From NCBI RefSeq assembly GCF_022539315.1, contig NC_066315.1, positions 119,541,374-119,605,373 of the forward strand: a stretch of DNA of 64,000 nt. Direction: 5' to 3'. A model generated the notes under the pieces. That model saw nothing but the letters and a program-made list of their open reading frames with translations, was not told the origin of the DNA and did no database searches. This stretch comes from Serinus canaria (lineage: Eukaryota; Chordata; Aves; Passeriformes; Fringillidae). How positions within the stretch are numbered: position 1 is the first letter of the stretch; every line of letters starts with the position of its first letter. Both the position numbers and the translations under genes were made by a program. Shown one piece after another: positions 13,425 to 28,060 of this stretch.

Positions 13425-16400
13425 AGACATCATAATCAGTAGAAGGAGGAAATTATCATAAGAAAACCTTTTCTTTCAGGGATGACATTTTGATAATTTC
13501 TTATTAGCTTGATTGTTTCATTTTCACACAGTATTTCAGTGGAGGACAGAGATTATCTGTTCAAACAGCTCCATATTAACTTAACTGGTATGGGTTTGAT
13601 ACCAAAGAGACTGTGGAAAAAAGTTATAATCAATACCTATAGATTTTTAACTATCAAAAACTATAATTTCATAGAAATGCCTACTTTTCCTGCAGCTTTT
13701 ATCCCTGATAATGTTATCATGTCAATTATACCGAGGAGGTGCAGAATATGCAGTGCATTGTTCTCTTCACACTACACAATTGAGGGAAGTCATAACTCAG
13801 AGGTTATTGACTGTTATTCCCTGTTGCAGACCAGAGTCCTCTCCTACCCCTCTGCTTTCACTCCACCATCAACAAAACTTGAAAAGCTCCTCATAAGTCA
13901 AGGACAGCAGCCCCTCCACCTGGGGCTGCCAGCTGTGTTTGTCACAACCAGATGTTCTGTCCTGAAGCCCTTCCCCCTTGTGCTTCATCAGAGCCAATGT
14001 CTGTGCACTCCCATCTAGGTAATAGCTGTGCCCTGTCCCAGCACATTGTCCCAGGCTCCACTACCTGCTTTTGGTTTTTATTTTCTCCTCTTCTTTTATT
14101 TCTGGCCCATAGCCAGAAATTCAAAATCAGCTGCAACCTCTGTGACAGCTAATTAGAGGAAAACCTTTGGTTTGTTTTGTTTGGATTTTTTTTACGTTTA
14201 GTTTTTAGAAGTATTATCTCTTCAAATAGAATTATCAGTAAGTCTGGAGCAAAAAAAAAAATGAGCTGTAACCTAAATATCCTTGAAAGCAGATGCCCAG
14301 TGAAAGCTCACTGTTTTCTTCAACCTGCCCAGAATACATGGCAGTATCTTTGGGACTTCAGAATATAGAACATCCTGTTCTTTAGCTCAATGTTTTCTGC
14401 AGCCTATTTCTTCCCCTCCCATTTATATAGAATGATGAGTAGTCTTCAGTGGGAACCACAAAACATCAGTAAAATATGTGTCTTTTCTTACAGTGTTTTG
14501 CAATAACATCCTTTTGTTAGGGGACTATTCAAAAGCTATAACAAGTTATGAAGAACATTCATAATTTGGCATGTGGAGGCACAATAACCTTTTAATAAAT
14601 GTATGTTTTCCTAACATTCAATTAAAATGTCACGCATTTTTCTGCATTTCCCCTTCTTCTATTAGTGATGTTCACTACAGAGATATATTAAGGTTCCCTT
14701 TGTTTAATCAGCTCATTCATCTTTGTTAACTATTTTAGGTATTAAAGAACCTGAAAGTGTTCAAGATGCCATTATAATAATATAATATATTAGAGTTCTG
14801 TAGTACTTTCTTGCCAAAATATAAAAGGTAGTTTGTAGACAGCAATGATTTTCTGAACCTACCAAAATACCAGTGGTCTGGGTGAGTTTACTTGTATTTA
14901 GTACTCGGATTTAAAAAGCTAAAGTCTTGTCACAAAGTTCAGTGCCAGCAGCCAACACCAGCTTTTCTGATTTATGGCCATCTGGAATGGCTTAAGGATT
15001 TTCCAATGTAACATTACAATTCATTATTGTGCATCCAGTTGAGATCAGTTATGAGAGGATATGTGCGTGTTCAAAAGTCTGAGGCTCCATTAAAAAGATC
15101 CATTAGAGGCTTTTTTATATCTATAAAACAACTTATACCAGGCCAAGTTCTGACTCCAGTTCCATATCCAAACTTTTCCAATTCCAGATTGAGCTGGACT
15201 CAGTGATGCAGTCCTCTAAGACCAAAGCTGATAGAAATGTCAATAAAGTAATCAGAAGTACAGTTCTTGCAGAGCAGTAGCAGCTTTGGGCCTTCCACAA
15301 CAGAACTGCACACAGTTTATGTCAGGACAGCAATGAACAGGAGATTGTAGAAACCATGGCATACCTAGGGGGAAAACTAGCAAAGGAAAGAGGGACTACA
15401 ATATTTGTAAAAGTTCCATGAGGCAAACCTGGTTGGAAGGCAGTCTATTGGTATCCTCAAACGTGGCAAACAATATTTTCTTTAGGTAACCAACGTGAGT
15501 TTTTACCTAATAGTGAGACAGTTGATTTAAGAATCTGCTTGAGGCCAAACCTAAGCCAAAGAAAGCCACTACTCTTCTTGAAGGCATAACCTCACTTACA
15601 TTTTCATTTTCTGCTGACAAGTACACAGCAGACAAATTTCAGTTATCAGTACTTTGTAAGGGTAATGTGAATTGTGAGCATAAAGTTATTTTTCTTACTG
15701 AAAAAACAAGAAACATCAAACAAAATATGCAAGTGCAGCCAGGGACTGAGAAGCACCAAAACTATGTTGAGAATTCCAGAACTGAAGCCCCTAATTCTCA
15801 TCTGGAAATCTGTATGGAATTTACTGATCTAACAAGGAAAGTTAAAAGGTCCATGTTTAGTTTGCTAGTGCTTGATTCTATGATTTTAGGGAGTTCAAAG
15901 CTGTAAACTTACATTCCAGCATTATACTTTCACCTAAAGTTATCATTTATGTAGCTATAAATATGTTTTTATTTCAATGCAGCTTGAAAATATGATATTT
16001 TCTCCTTTCCAAATTATCCCATAGAGAGGTTCTGAACTATTAAAATGACCTTTTAAAATTGATTATTTATTCATTCAGTTCCCTGCCTTATTTGTTCACA
16101 TTTAACTACAGTATTAATAATGCAGTCCACTACACAATTTCATTTTACTGCAGATTTTTTTCACATTTCACATTTAATACTTTGTTGAAGCCTTAGGAGA
16201 CTGTTCCCATTTTCCTTTATGTCATGTGTAAAGGTCTAGTTTTGTTTAATGTTGTCTAGACTTGTCTTTAATATCATGCTTAAAATAGATATTCGTGTAA
16301 AACAGTCAGTTTCTGGATGTTAAAGGGGGCTGGCTTATTTTCTGCAAGTGGAAAGGTAACCCAAGACAGCAGCTATAGGGATCACATCCTGATTTAAATC

Positions 16401-16705
16401 CCATTCTCATGAATTTCAGTGAAGCTGGATCCCACCCTAGAGAACTAAAATCTGAGTGTCTGACCCTGCTGCTGTGTTCCCAAACATTAATTTTTCTGTA
16501 GTGTTTCTGAAGTCAGGTGGAATCAAGAGGAATCTGGTCAAGAGGGCTAAAACTACAAGGAGGTTGTGGGATACCCATCAAAACCAAACCAAAAATCTCT
16601 GTAAAGAGGCTAGTTTGGATCCTTACCCAAGTCTCACCATTAAACCAAGAGCTGGTTTAAACCATGATGTGTATGCTGAATATCAGCATTCCTTAAAGCC
16701 CCTCA
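13425..16705. other. Intergenic DNA, no gene seen
   Basis: About 3.3 kb next to the LTR. The longest open frame (13509-14018, + strand, 169 codons) starts at TTG rather than ATG, has no domain I recognise, and is overlapped by open frames on the other strand. I do not call it a gene. No RNA gene was recognised. Confidence 0.5.
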
Positions 16706-16780
16706 GAGAATGGAATGGAATGGAATGGAATGGAATGGAATGGAATGGAATGGAATGGAATGGAATGGAATGGAATGGAC
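16706..16780 (+). repeat. (TGGAA)n pentanucleotide microsatellite
   Basis: Thirteen perfect tandem copies of TGGAA run from 16711 to 16775, flanked by the one-off units GAGAA and TGGAC. The array is uninterrupted, which suggests recent expansion and likely length polymorphism. It lies inside an open frame that reads EWNGM repeatedly, an artefact of the array. Confidence 0.97.
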
Positions 16781-16925
16781 CATTTCTCTTGGAAGGGACC
16801 TACATCAATCACCTCATCCAACATCTAAGTCAGGCTGACCACAAGCTGGGCAACCATTCAGTGGCATAAGACCTCCTCCCCAGAGCCTGGAGATGCCTCC
16901 TGACTCCACCAAGAGTCATGGACAG
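16781..16925. repeat. Interspersed repeat tail beside the microsatellite
   Basis: The text 'ttggaagggacctacatc' followed by 'cacctcatccaacatct' and 'gctgaccacaagctggg' resembles the start of reverse-oriented CR1 or LTR-derived repeats in birds ('ttggaagggacc...atc...tccaac'). I cannot settle the family. If it is CR1, the pentanucleotide array would have grown from the AGAATGG-like terminal repeats. Boundaries are approximate. Confidence 0.45.
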
Positions 16926-19900
16926 GCACAGGAGCTCTGGAAACCCAGTGATTATTCTAAGCCCTCAGCTGGTGCTGCTCACCAGCTGTCTCTGATTTGC
17001 CAACTTTGCTTTTTGAATAGTGAAAAACATATTGTGGAAAACAATGTTTTGATTTTACTGTAGGGGAAATTCTGGTCTAAATTTGCAGCACACAATGAAT
17101 GCTCACCCAGCCCAAAAAGCAGCTTTGCAGCAAAACCAAAACAGGCTGAAGTTTGACTGTCTAGTTCTAACTTTCCATGGCTGCTGAAGCAGAATGATTT
17201 CTCAGTGAGTGTCTATGAGATTGCTCTGATCATTTTATAGCACTGAATTCTTATTGTTTATCACATCTGTCATCTATAGCATTGAACTTTGTAGTATAGA
17301 TTTTGAACATAAGGCAATTGATCTTGTACAAGGATTTATCCAGGATTCTAATGGTAGGTAACTTCAAAGTCATATTTTTCCAAACAGCCTATCCTAAGAC
17401 AATAGCCTTTGAATTGTTTTGCAAAATACAGCACCACTAACAATAACAAAACAGTTGCCAGAACTGCTGAGTTAACCATGTGGCTTTTGAGCTTAGCCTG
17501 GCTTCAAAAGTTCTGCATGATTCATGCCTTTACATGATGAAAATGTGTTAAAATTAAAAAGAATATATATTCTTCTTTATGTTTGTAGAGAGTCAAAGAA
17601 AGTCAGACAAATACATTACATTGTTATAAAAATAAAACTACTATCAGAAGTGAAACATGTTTAGGAATTTCAGCCACTGGATAATTTGTAGCATTTCTAA
17701 AATTTCCAGTAATATTTATCCAAAAATAAAAGAAAAATAAGGAAAGATTATTTTAGGAACAGTATTTGTTAAAAATTATTTATGTCACATCATATGGAAA
17801 TAAACTGATTTTTTTCATATAGAAATCAGATATTCATATTGAAATAACACTGAATATAGGACAATGCTGATTCATAAATGTTAGAGATAAAACTTTGTGA
17901 AATTTGATTAAAATTAGCATTGATCTATCAGTTCAGTCAGGGGAAAAACCAGAATTGATTAAAAATAAATAACTTTAAAAGGTCCTTAACAACAAATTAC
18001 TAAGATACATGTGTTACTTTAAACCATCCCCATAATACACCTAAGTATATCATGCTGTTTCATAATGTCAAGCTTAATCTCTCCCATCTCAGCAATAAAC
18101 ATGAACAGTAATTGCCACAGTAGGTGAAGTTGGATCTAATCTGAAAACCTTAATGTTGAGTGGAAGCATTTAATATGTCATGAATGACAGACAGGACATA
18201 ATTAACTCTCCCATAGCTTCCTCTGATCATTGTTCCCAAATGTGATCTGGGTATAGAAATATATTTGAGCCAGAGAAATCATTAACCCACACTCAGGGAT
18301 GGCTCTCAAACAATATACTCTGAAGTCCTTTAGAAAAGCATCAGAAAAGTCCTTCTGTCTGTAAAAAACCTCACATTGCTAAACTGTACTTTTCATCTTA
18401 GATGCTAATGCCAATCAGTCATTACCCTTATACAAGAACAAACTCCACCCAAGACAGCCATGGAAATTGAAAGCAAATGGATTTTAGGAGGGTAAGAATA
18501 TGGGATGGTTTGTCAATGTGTGAAGCTGTGCTCCACTGTCCCACTTTGTGAAGTTCTGAGTTTCACAGGTTGGGTTACCCTAATGGGTTGAGCATGGTGA
18601 CCTGAGGGACACACTGTCACAAACTGAGAACGAGTCTGAAACAGTAGAATTAGATATACATATGAATCAAGATGGGCAGAATTGCTTTAGGTTGTCCCAG
18701 GTGAATGATCAAAACTCCATATTGCAAACAGCACACCAGGAAAATATTCGTGCTATACACATGCTATCTGTATGCTATTGCACAGTCATTGGAGTGTCAA
18801 ATGGAGAGCAACAAGGCCCTTTTACCATTTATTTGCTCTAAATTACAAATCTTATGTCTTACCACATTACCAAAACATTTCTGGCTAAGGTACCAAAGTA
18901 AGAGAAGAGAAATTCAGCTTTATTTCAGAAAAATACATGTAACAGTCTGTACCTTTGCTTGCTTGTACCAATTTAACGTCCTTATATCTCAGTTGTTTAG
19001 ATATCACGTGTTACTCTCTTGTGCAATGAAAATCTACACTTGAAATCATCTCCATATCCAAGCCATTAAGACAAGTAAATCCATCATAAGGAGTAAGAGA
19101 GACGCAGTGGAGGATGCTGCAATCTGCTCATGGGCACACTGCAGTTAGAATTTATCCTAAGTCAATCTATCAGCTCAGTTGATAAATACTATTAAAACTG
19201 AGCTGTACAACCTGAGGGGTTTATGAATCCAAACCACTTTATTTTTCTTAGTGTTTGCTTTTATAACTGGCTATTCTTGCTGCCACTGTAACCATCTACT
19301 ACATTTTTTAAGCTTGCCAAGTCTTTGCCTTCAGTACTGCTTTAGTTGTTATTTACAAGTGTGGGCTGTAGAGAAGATAAAATAAATTGTATGTGCCTAA
19401 GTCTCCTGTGCCAGAAGGCATGAAAGGAAATACTCAACCAAAAAATTTCCATAAACGATTTTGTGCATTCATATGCACTGGTCTCATATCTCAGACACCA
19501 AGCCTTTAAAATCACTTTGCCTGAGAGGTTGCAATTACAGAGATAACCCAAAGGCAACCCTACATTTAGTTTTCATTGCTGTTAATGGCCTTCTAGGAAC
19601 TATGATTAATGGGGGACAGAAGCCCTGACCCAGGGTAGTTCTTTCTCCTGTATTTCTTATTTGTTCACAAGGCAACAGAAAGGCACAAGAGAGGGGTTTT
19701 ATTGGCAGTCAGATGATCAAGACTTTTTTCTGTTCCATGCTGAGATCATAGGTGACATGAAAAGAGTTGTGGCTATTCAGAAGTGAACAACAACAGAAAC
19801 TGCCTGAGAAGTTGGTAAATAACTCTTGCACTAACACCTTCTGCCTTCTCCTCAACTGCTGCAGAGTGGATGACATAAACATCCAGCAAGCCCTTCATTA

Positions 19901-22900
19901 ACACTCATTACTGGCTAGGGTTTCTTGTGACCTCGGCTGAAATTCAGCTCACAGAGGGAGTGAGGCTTCAGCTCTCACTTCAGTCTGTAATGAACCAACT
20001 CCTTTAGTTTCTGACTTCAAAAACTGTCAGTAAAATTTGATAATAGCAACCTGCCATTAAACAAATAATTGGCCAGGTTGCTGTTTCTTTTTTCCAGATA
20101 ATTCTGGTTCTTTGATTCCTACTTTTCATCCTCATGTGTAGTTCATATGCACACACCCCTACACATGCACATCACCATGCACCCAACTCCACTAATGCTT
20201 GAAATTTGTTACATTCTTTTCCCTTTATAGTTAGACATTAAAAATTGTATCTGGTGAACTTCTCACAGAAGATATTCAGCCTTCCAGAAGGCAGGACTAT
20301 ATATATATATAAAATAATGGCAAGCCCAACTTTATTTAGCTGGTAGGTGTTCAAAAAAATAAAAATGCATTTGTTGATTTCTGCTGCTTTTTCTTCTCCC
20401 TTGCTTTTTATTCATTTTAAGTCATTAAAATTAGGTAAATTATTTTAACTCCATATGGTGGTTCTAACTGACTACTGGCAGCTCCATAATTCTTGATTTG
20501 ATCTATTGAAGGAAAGCTATTTTTCTTCACAGCCACATTATTTTGTAAGAATACCTTTTGATTTCTGTATCTAGATATATGTGTATGCATGAGATACCTA
20601 CAAAATCACTATATGTACATGTATGTCTATGTTTTTGTATATATAAACATAAAATTTAAACCCATATATATATATATGAATTTATATATATTTCTGTATG
20701 CGTGTCTATGTTTTCATTTATAAAATTTCAGTGTTAATACTGTTTTCAATTGATAGAGTCCACTGGTCAAAGGAACGAGCTATTTTTCCAATGGACTAGC
20801 AAGCTTAAAAGAGTCCTCTGACTGTAAGTGGCAGATCCATTTCAAGCTTTAGAATATTCACTGTGTCTATAACATGAGTTGTAGTGAGAGACAGACTGAG
20901 ATGAGAAAGTGAGGTAATTCACGTGCCATTTTGCAATATCATACGGCATTTTCCTTTTTTGGCTTGTTTGTAAGGACAGGCAGGCATTCCCTGTCAGTCT
21001 CATGCAAATAACTCCAATGCATACATACATGAGCAATAATCTTTCTATTTTTGCCACTTGAGTAATGCCTTCGATGTAACTGAGAACTGAAGTGAAGATG
21101 ACACATTGCTAGAAACAAATCCCTATAGCCAAGGGCACCAGGGGAACTTCCACGTCTGGCATCCTCATTAGCAAAAAGTTTAAGCAACACCACTCATTTA
21201 ACATGCAATGACAAAACACTCCCCACGCTAAAATCAGTCAATCTATAGAGGAAGTTAATAAACCACGGTGGAGCTGTCACAGTTTCCTAAAATAACGTTG
21301 GAAACGTGTTCAGAAACTGCTGTGCTGCATGCACATAAATCTTCCCTGCACAGGTCGAGATCTCTGCCCACAGATTCCAGACAAAAAAGGTTTCGTAAAT
21401 ACTCTTCCCTTATTATTGCAAGCATTTGTAGGACTGCCATCACAGCATTACTCAAACATATCTAGCTCAAAATACTGGTGCCAATTGTCCAAGTGTGTGT
21501 TGAAATGCAACACCATTTTTCTTTTGCTTTTGCTTGTTTTTGTACGCTTTGCCAACAGCAGACTTTATCTGTGGTTCAGACCTCCTTCCCAAAACCAAGA
21601 ACAGACAGCATTTCCCTTATTATAGGGCTTGACATAGAGACAAACTTGATTTCAAGTGCATAAGTGTTTTCAAATAAGCACAAAAAAGATTGCTTAGGTG
21701 CCTGAGGTGCCAGCCAGGCCTAAGGACTAGAAAATCTGGTGATGAAACCAGTAACACAGGTTCAAGAGAGGACCCTTGAACATCAGTGGCAGAGTGGCCT
21801 GGACAGAAGTGCTCCTGGAATATGGAGAGACTGGAAAGGAAGCATGGAGGGACAGCAGCACCACAGAAGAGGTAGGGGAAACTATTTCTTGCAAATTGCA
21901 GCCTTGCAGCCTCTCTCCCCCTAAGAGCCTGTCTGGAAATTCACAGCTTAACAGTATGAAAGGCATTTCCAGGTTGGGGCTGTGGCTCAGTCAGTACAGC
22001 AGGGCCAGGTGGAAAAGCCCTGAGCTGGCTGCATTCTTGAGGAAGGATGTAAACACGTAGTTAAGTACTTTTGAGAAATTTGTGTATAATCGGATTTCAG
22101 GTTCTGAATAATTTATTCCTCATTTTTGCATGTAAACATTCTTAAAAGCTTCTTGATTAGTTATTTGGGATATATTTAATAAATGGGACAGACTGACAAA
22201 TCTGAAAGGTAGCTGAAGAACAGATAGCTACACATCTTAATGAAGTAAGCTGCTCTGACTGTGTTTTGAACAAGCACAAACTTTGCTCCCATGGTCTAAT
22301 GAGAGAAAAGCATCCATTGTGAAGATGAATTTCCTTGGGGAATGGACACTGTTTTTTCTTCCAGGCTCTGGCCTTTTTCTACTTACCATTAATTGTGTCA
22401 GTGATCTGATTTTGTGTCTTTTCTGCTAACAGCTGGACTTAGTTCTTTTTTCTGAAGTCTGAAATTTCATAGATGAAATCATATTCTAAGCTGGCTATTT
22501 GCAGCACATTCCCCAGTAACACAAATCATTTGAAATCTACCACAGAACATGGGATGGACTGGATTCTGCAGCTTCTATGAAAGTGCAGAGTGTACTACTT
22601 GTTACAAGCTTAAAGAATGAACTATGTGAGCCCAGGACTGTGAGCCACATCTGTAAAGGTATGGCAGACTGTCTGGCATTTGACATTTCTACTCCCAGCA
22701 TTAGTATAGCATGGTGCAACATAAGGCATCAGCCAAGAATAGCTTCAGAAAAACAGCCATTTTTGGAAGCTATTCCAAAGTTGCTTTGCAAACCCAAACA
22801 CTTCGAAGGCAGTGTAAACTGTGGTTGTCCTGTATATCACTGGGAAATAAAAAAGTTACACCGATACCTCCTTAAATAGAAATATTTTAATGATGCTCCA

Positions 22901-25471
22901 GTATTTTAGCTCCTATCTGAATAATTTTAGTTTCTACTTAATTTCTAGGCTTTTTTTGCAATTATTTAAAAAATTTTAAAGAAAACCTTTTATTTGGAAA
23001 AAAATGTTTGGGTTCCTCTTTTCACAGAAAACAATCTACTTGGATACTATGATCACACCTCAAACTTTTACTGTAGCATTATACTCCGACCTCTGGTGAA
23101 AGCCTCTGTGGCAGAGCTCTCAGATTGACTCTCCCAACCAAAAGAAATGCCTTGTGTTTTTGAGATGATGAATTTCTAGCAGAATGAATTTTTGAGGGAA
23201 GGCCAAAGCAAAGAAACAAATCTTTGAACTTACAGTAAGAAAATAAATCCTGATCTCTCTAAGAAACAGTTCTCTGTTTTGGCCAACAAAGCAGAAGGAG
23301 TCTTGCTAGTTACTCAGGAAACTTAGACTTTGACTCAGTTCTCCTGTGACACAGCAGTTAACTTTTCCAATCTCATTTCATTGGACAAATGTGAGACATT
23401 TTCTTCCTTGTTTGTGGGAAATTTTGTCTCCCCCAGACAAAAGTGACACTTTTAGCAGCTTCTGCCACAGACTCTGAATGTCCTCTGCCTCCATGGGTGT
23501 GTGTAAGAGGAAAAACATGTTGTCTTCTTCCATGAATTCAGACTAGGTCATGGCAATCTCCTCTTTGGATGTGGCAAAATCCATGGTGACCACCTCTATA
23601 TCTGCAAGGAGCTGCTTTGGCATATGTTCACTTGCTGTTGCCACTTCCCTCTCCAACATGCCATCCATTTGGTTACCAGGTAACACGCATTGCTAGGCAT
23701 TTGCATTAAGCATCGATGCTTGTCATGTTTTTTACACTGGGTTTTTAAAAATAACCAAGGTTAAAATAGGATTGTGTTATGGCTGGGAATCTTCAGATTC
23801 ATTCTAGTGACTTGTCAGGGTATCAGCAGTATAAAATCCATCTGTTGACAAAGATATTACTGTTTAATAAGCACAGGGCCAAATCCCAGAGGATGCAACT
23901 GATTTTGGTGTTGATAGCTAGAAACATTTTGATATATTGTCATATGACAACAGAAGGCATTATTCTCCTCTTCAGTTAAAAAGAATAATGGGCCAAATTC
24001 AAGTCTGGTTTCAGCAGTAAGTGAAAACCTGAAGTTATCGGAATGCATTTTTTATATTTTACAGATGCATTATCTCCATTAGCAAGAAATATTATTCACT
24101 TCCCACAGAGTAAGTAGCACACATCAAGTTCTTTACCAAAATGGGATCCATGATGATGTGAATGCTAAATTCAACTAGAAATTCTCATCGATGATCTCAG
24201 GAAAAATGCGGGGGTTTTTTTCTGAATTTCATCTTTCACAATTTTTGTGTGAAAAATTATGACTTTCAGACAAAACCAGAAAATAAACAAAGCAATGAAA
24301 ACCCATACTTCTCACATGCCTGTTTTGTTGAAAAGTGAAGCAGCCCAGATCCCATAATGAACTGTGAAAGTTAATTCACTTGAGTAGTTCAGCAAGATGG
24401 AAATTTGGAGATATCTTATGGGAAGAGGAGTCCACCAAGATGTCTTTTATCTAGAATTGAAACTATAGGTATGACTAGCATATTTGAACTGAAACTCCTA
24501 TATGCCTTTGTGTTAATATTTTCAAAATAAGGCATTTTGACTCTGTGTCAAAAGACTTTGAAATAAGGGGGAAAACCAAATTTACCATCTATTCTAACAT
24601 ATATGTAGTTTTTGGTACAAAAGTCTTACTGATTTTCAATGAAAGAAAAAACAAATGATTTTTTTCACTGAGCTTTAGGAGGGCTACAGCTGAGCTGATT
24701 ACTAGTAATGCCAAAGGACATTGCTAAAGCCTGCTCACTAAAGAAGAGCCTGGAAATTCATATTTTTTGTATGAATTATCAGTCAATGAAGAATCACACC
24801 TCCTAAAACACTTATTGTTTTAGCCTGAGTGTTGAGATTTGGCATTAAATAAACACACTCAGAAAGCATAATGCTTCATAAAATACTTCTGCATTTTGGG
24901 TATGTGTCATAGTTTATATCTTCAGTTTGCTATTCAAATATGTTAGTTCTGTCTCTTTTAATCTTTTCCTGGGATTTTATTGTATATCATAAAGAATCAG
25001 ACATCTTCCAGTATGTTAATCACTAGCACTTCTGTCATTTCTTCTTCCATTGCCAACTGGAGGCATTTTATATAACTAATATGTAATTTTTCCTTCCAAA
25101 AGTAATATTTTCATCTCCCAGATGATATTTTGGAGTGTCAGTTTACTTAGTGTTAATGGATATATTTGCAATGACTTCACCACAAACCAGATAAAGCCCA
25201 GAAATATATGAACTGCCAAGAGTGGTTGATGATGTTTTTCTACTGCCATGGTATCTCATGGTGATGAAATTACTCAACTCTACAGGTCATTTTCATATTT
25301 AGTCTTCAAAATGCTTCAGTACATTGAAGCAAGTGTGTATTAAAATAAGAAAACTATTTGTGGAAGTGACAATCGTGAAAAGAAGAAGCAAGTGTAAATA
25401 AATTATTCTTTAAACTCATGGCTTGCTTGAGTAACAATAGGATGGAGCTATTTGTTATTAAACTTATTAAA

Positions 25472-25487
25472 TGTGTGTGTGTGTGTA
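25472..25487. repeat. (GT)n microsatellite
   Basis: Eight GT dinucleotides in a row inside AT-rich unique sequence. A plain dinucleotide repeat. Confidence 0.9.
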
Positions 25488-27070
25488 CATGGAGAGAAGA
25501 CAGGGAGACACTAAAGAAAATAGTTAAAATGCAGACAAGTCTAATCTGAAGAAGAATTCCTCCAAAGCTGGGAATACCAGTCCATGACTTGTGTGCAAAC
25601 TGCAGGGTCCAGTACTGAGGAACGATTCTGGACAGGCAGTGTGATGACATTTCCATTCTGTGGTTCCATTGCTGACATCTCTTCAGCTGCACATGAAAAA
25701 CAAGAGTTGTTATTCCAGTTCACCGGCCCCTGAAGGAAATATCAGAATTTGCTGGGTGTTACTGTGGTGCTTCCCTACAGATTGCTTTGGTTCTTTCTCT
25801 GCAAACGTTTGCATTTCCAGTTTGCAATGGGAAGTCAAGTATTTTGAGACCTCTAAGATCTTACTCAGCAAACTGCTCTTCAGATGATGCTAATAAATAG
25901 CAGTATTTATTCTTAATGAGCTATTCAAATAGGATAAAGAGTGCCAAGACTGAAAACATAAATATGACATTATTTGACTACTGTCAAGGATTTTGAATAT
26001 TTCTAGAAATTAAAGGTATTCTCAAAGTGTTGCTCATGATACCATCAGACAAGTCTGGCGCTCAGCACTTCTATAAATGTATGAGACACTTAAATTTTCT
26101 AAACAGTTTCAGATATATATTTAAACAATGGAATCCTGTATGTAGCTTTTTTCTTCTGATAAATGTAAGCCTTATTTTCTATCACATATTTCAATGAATA
26201 GAAAATTTGGACTCTTCATGAAGTATTTGCTTGAAAAAATAAAATTTCCTACTTAAAAAAACTTTGACTTCAATAAGACTAAAGAGGTAATATAGTGTCT
26301 TTCCTGCACAAAGAAGACAATATTTTCTTCCCTTTGTAATATATTTTTCCCCAATGGATTATAAGTTCTCTAAAGAAGCAGAGCTCTATTTAATGGTAGT
26401 ATGATTCCCTGAGGGAAGTAAATTGCTTCTGGAGGCTACGAGAAAGGCCTCAAAACAGTATTAATTTACACCCAACTAGTGAAAACAGACATATATAAAA
26501 CATTGTGACTAAATCTGGTGTTACCATGTGACAATTCTACGGTCTCTGCTTTCAAACACAAGTGTGTATTAGAAACACATTAAACAAGAGAAGGGTCAAG
26601 TATGATTACCACATGAATCACAGCAAAAATCACATTTATTCCATTGATATGCAAAACACTGGGGTGGGCAGAAATCTGGTTTAGAAGACTGTGAGGATAT
26701 TAAGGGAGGTATGTTATGGATGTGATATCTGCTGTGGGCTGCTAGCTTGCCAAAACACTCCCAAGACATGAGCACAGCCATAGATGGATGACAATGACTC
26801 CATGGGGAGAAAGGCAAGGCATCTAGGCAAAGTCCTCAGATCCCAAGGTGTATTCAAATCTGACTTTTCCTGACAAGAAAAAACAACAGAGGAGGAAAGG
26901 TGCTGATAGTATAGCCCATCAGCAATCTGATAAATACCTCAAGGGAGCAACAGGGCAGTTGGTACTTTGGTGGCATCCACATCAAAGGAATTTGACTCTG
27001 GATTTTTGGCTTTTTATCAATCCAGTCAAGAATATTTACTATAAGAAAAATCTTTCTGTAAAGATTTTTA

Positions 27071-27110
27071 CTTCATCTTGAAAGCCTCAGATGAGGCTTT
27101 CAAGATGAAG
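27071..27110. repeat. Perfect 40-bp palindrome
   Basis: Arms 27071-27089 and 27092-27110 (19 bases each) are exact reverse complements separated by only the two bases GA. Arm 1 is cttcatcttgaaagcctca. The sequence is of ordinary complexity rather than an AT or simple repeat, so this length of perfect pairing is notable. The 2-base spacer favours a cruciform or template-switch scar over a processed RNA hairpin. Confidence 0.95.
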
Positions 27111-27929
27111 AGACCATGATCACAATTTTAATTTATGAGTGTATTTTTATAAGCATAGAAAAATGCTTTTTTTTCCAGAAAAACTCTTGCAGTTTGAGAG
27201 ACAATGCATAGTAATGCATTTATTCACTTTTCTTGATGTGTTTAATTGACAAAACATTCTGATGGCTCTCACATATTGAGACGTCAGTGGTTAAATTTGC
27301 ATGCAAAGCTTAGAAAGAAAATAAAAGAGCTTACAGAACAGAATTTCTCTGGGTATTTTAAAGCAAATATCTACACAATTTGAAATCTGGTGTATTTTTT
27401 CAATAAAAAAGTGGATCACCAAGAAAATTGTCTTTTTGCATCTATGTTTTCCCAGCAGGCTTTGATCACTGCATGATATCATGAACCATTAATGTCACTG
27501 TGTCATGAGTTAAGGACAATGTTTATCTTGAGCTCAGTTGCTGTTACCAGCAAGTTCTGCAATTTCAACAGTGATCCCTAGTACAGTGCCACAAGGGTAT
27601 ATTTGATGTCTTGACTTAATGGGGAGCTTCAATTGATGTTGTGCCATGTTTCACTAAACAACAAGTCATTCACTCGATGTACTGAATTTTATTACAGGGA
27701 TAACAGCCCAGTAACCTCTTACAATCTGAAAACACAGCTTCCCTGGGCATCACCCCTTTCCTTTGCAAAAGAGCAAATATTCACACCAACTAGGAATACA
27801 TATAACCTATGAAATATTTGAATCTCATCTTGGTTTCAAAGGAAAAAGAAAAAATGTCCATATCTCTTTTTTTTGTTGCCTCCTTCCTAGAAATTACACA
27901 AAATACCATGCTGTAGTTCTTTTGTTGAT

Positions 27930-28060
27930 GGTGTGCGGTTTTTTCCTTGGTTGTTTTTTTCTTTTGGTGGGTTGGGGTTTTTTGTGTTTTTTATTGTTGT
28001 TGTTGTTTTCGTTTTATTGAGGGATTTTTGTTAGTTTTTGTTGTTGTTTTCGGCTTTTTA
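27930..28060. repeat. T-rich / (TTG)n low-complexity tract
   Basis: Dominated by T-runs with interspersed G and several TTG units. The + strand open frame over it reads as a run of F, L, V and G, which is compositional and does not indicate a membrane protein. Confidence 0.8.

Noticed and set aside
13509..14018. 169-codon + strand frame next to an LTR
   Set aside because: It starts at TTG, has no gag, pol, env or cellular domain I recognise, and is overlapped by frames on the other strand. A chance frame is more likely.
16456..16869. 137-codon + strand frame with EWNGM repeats
   Set aside because: The repeated peptide is simply the TGGAA microsatellite in translation. The rest has no domain and spans the adjoining repeat tail.
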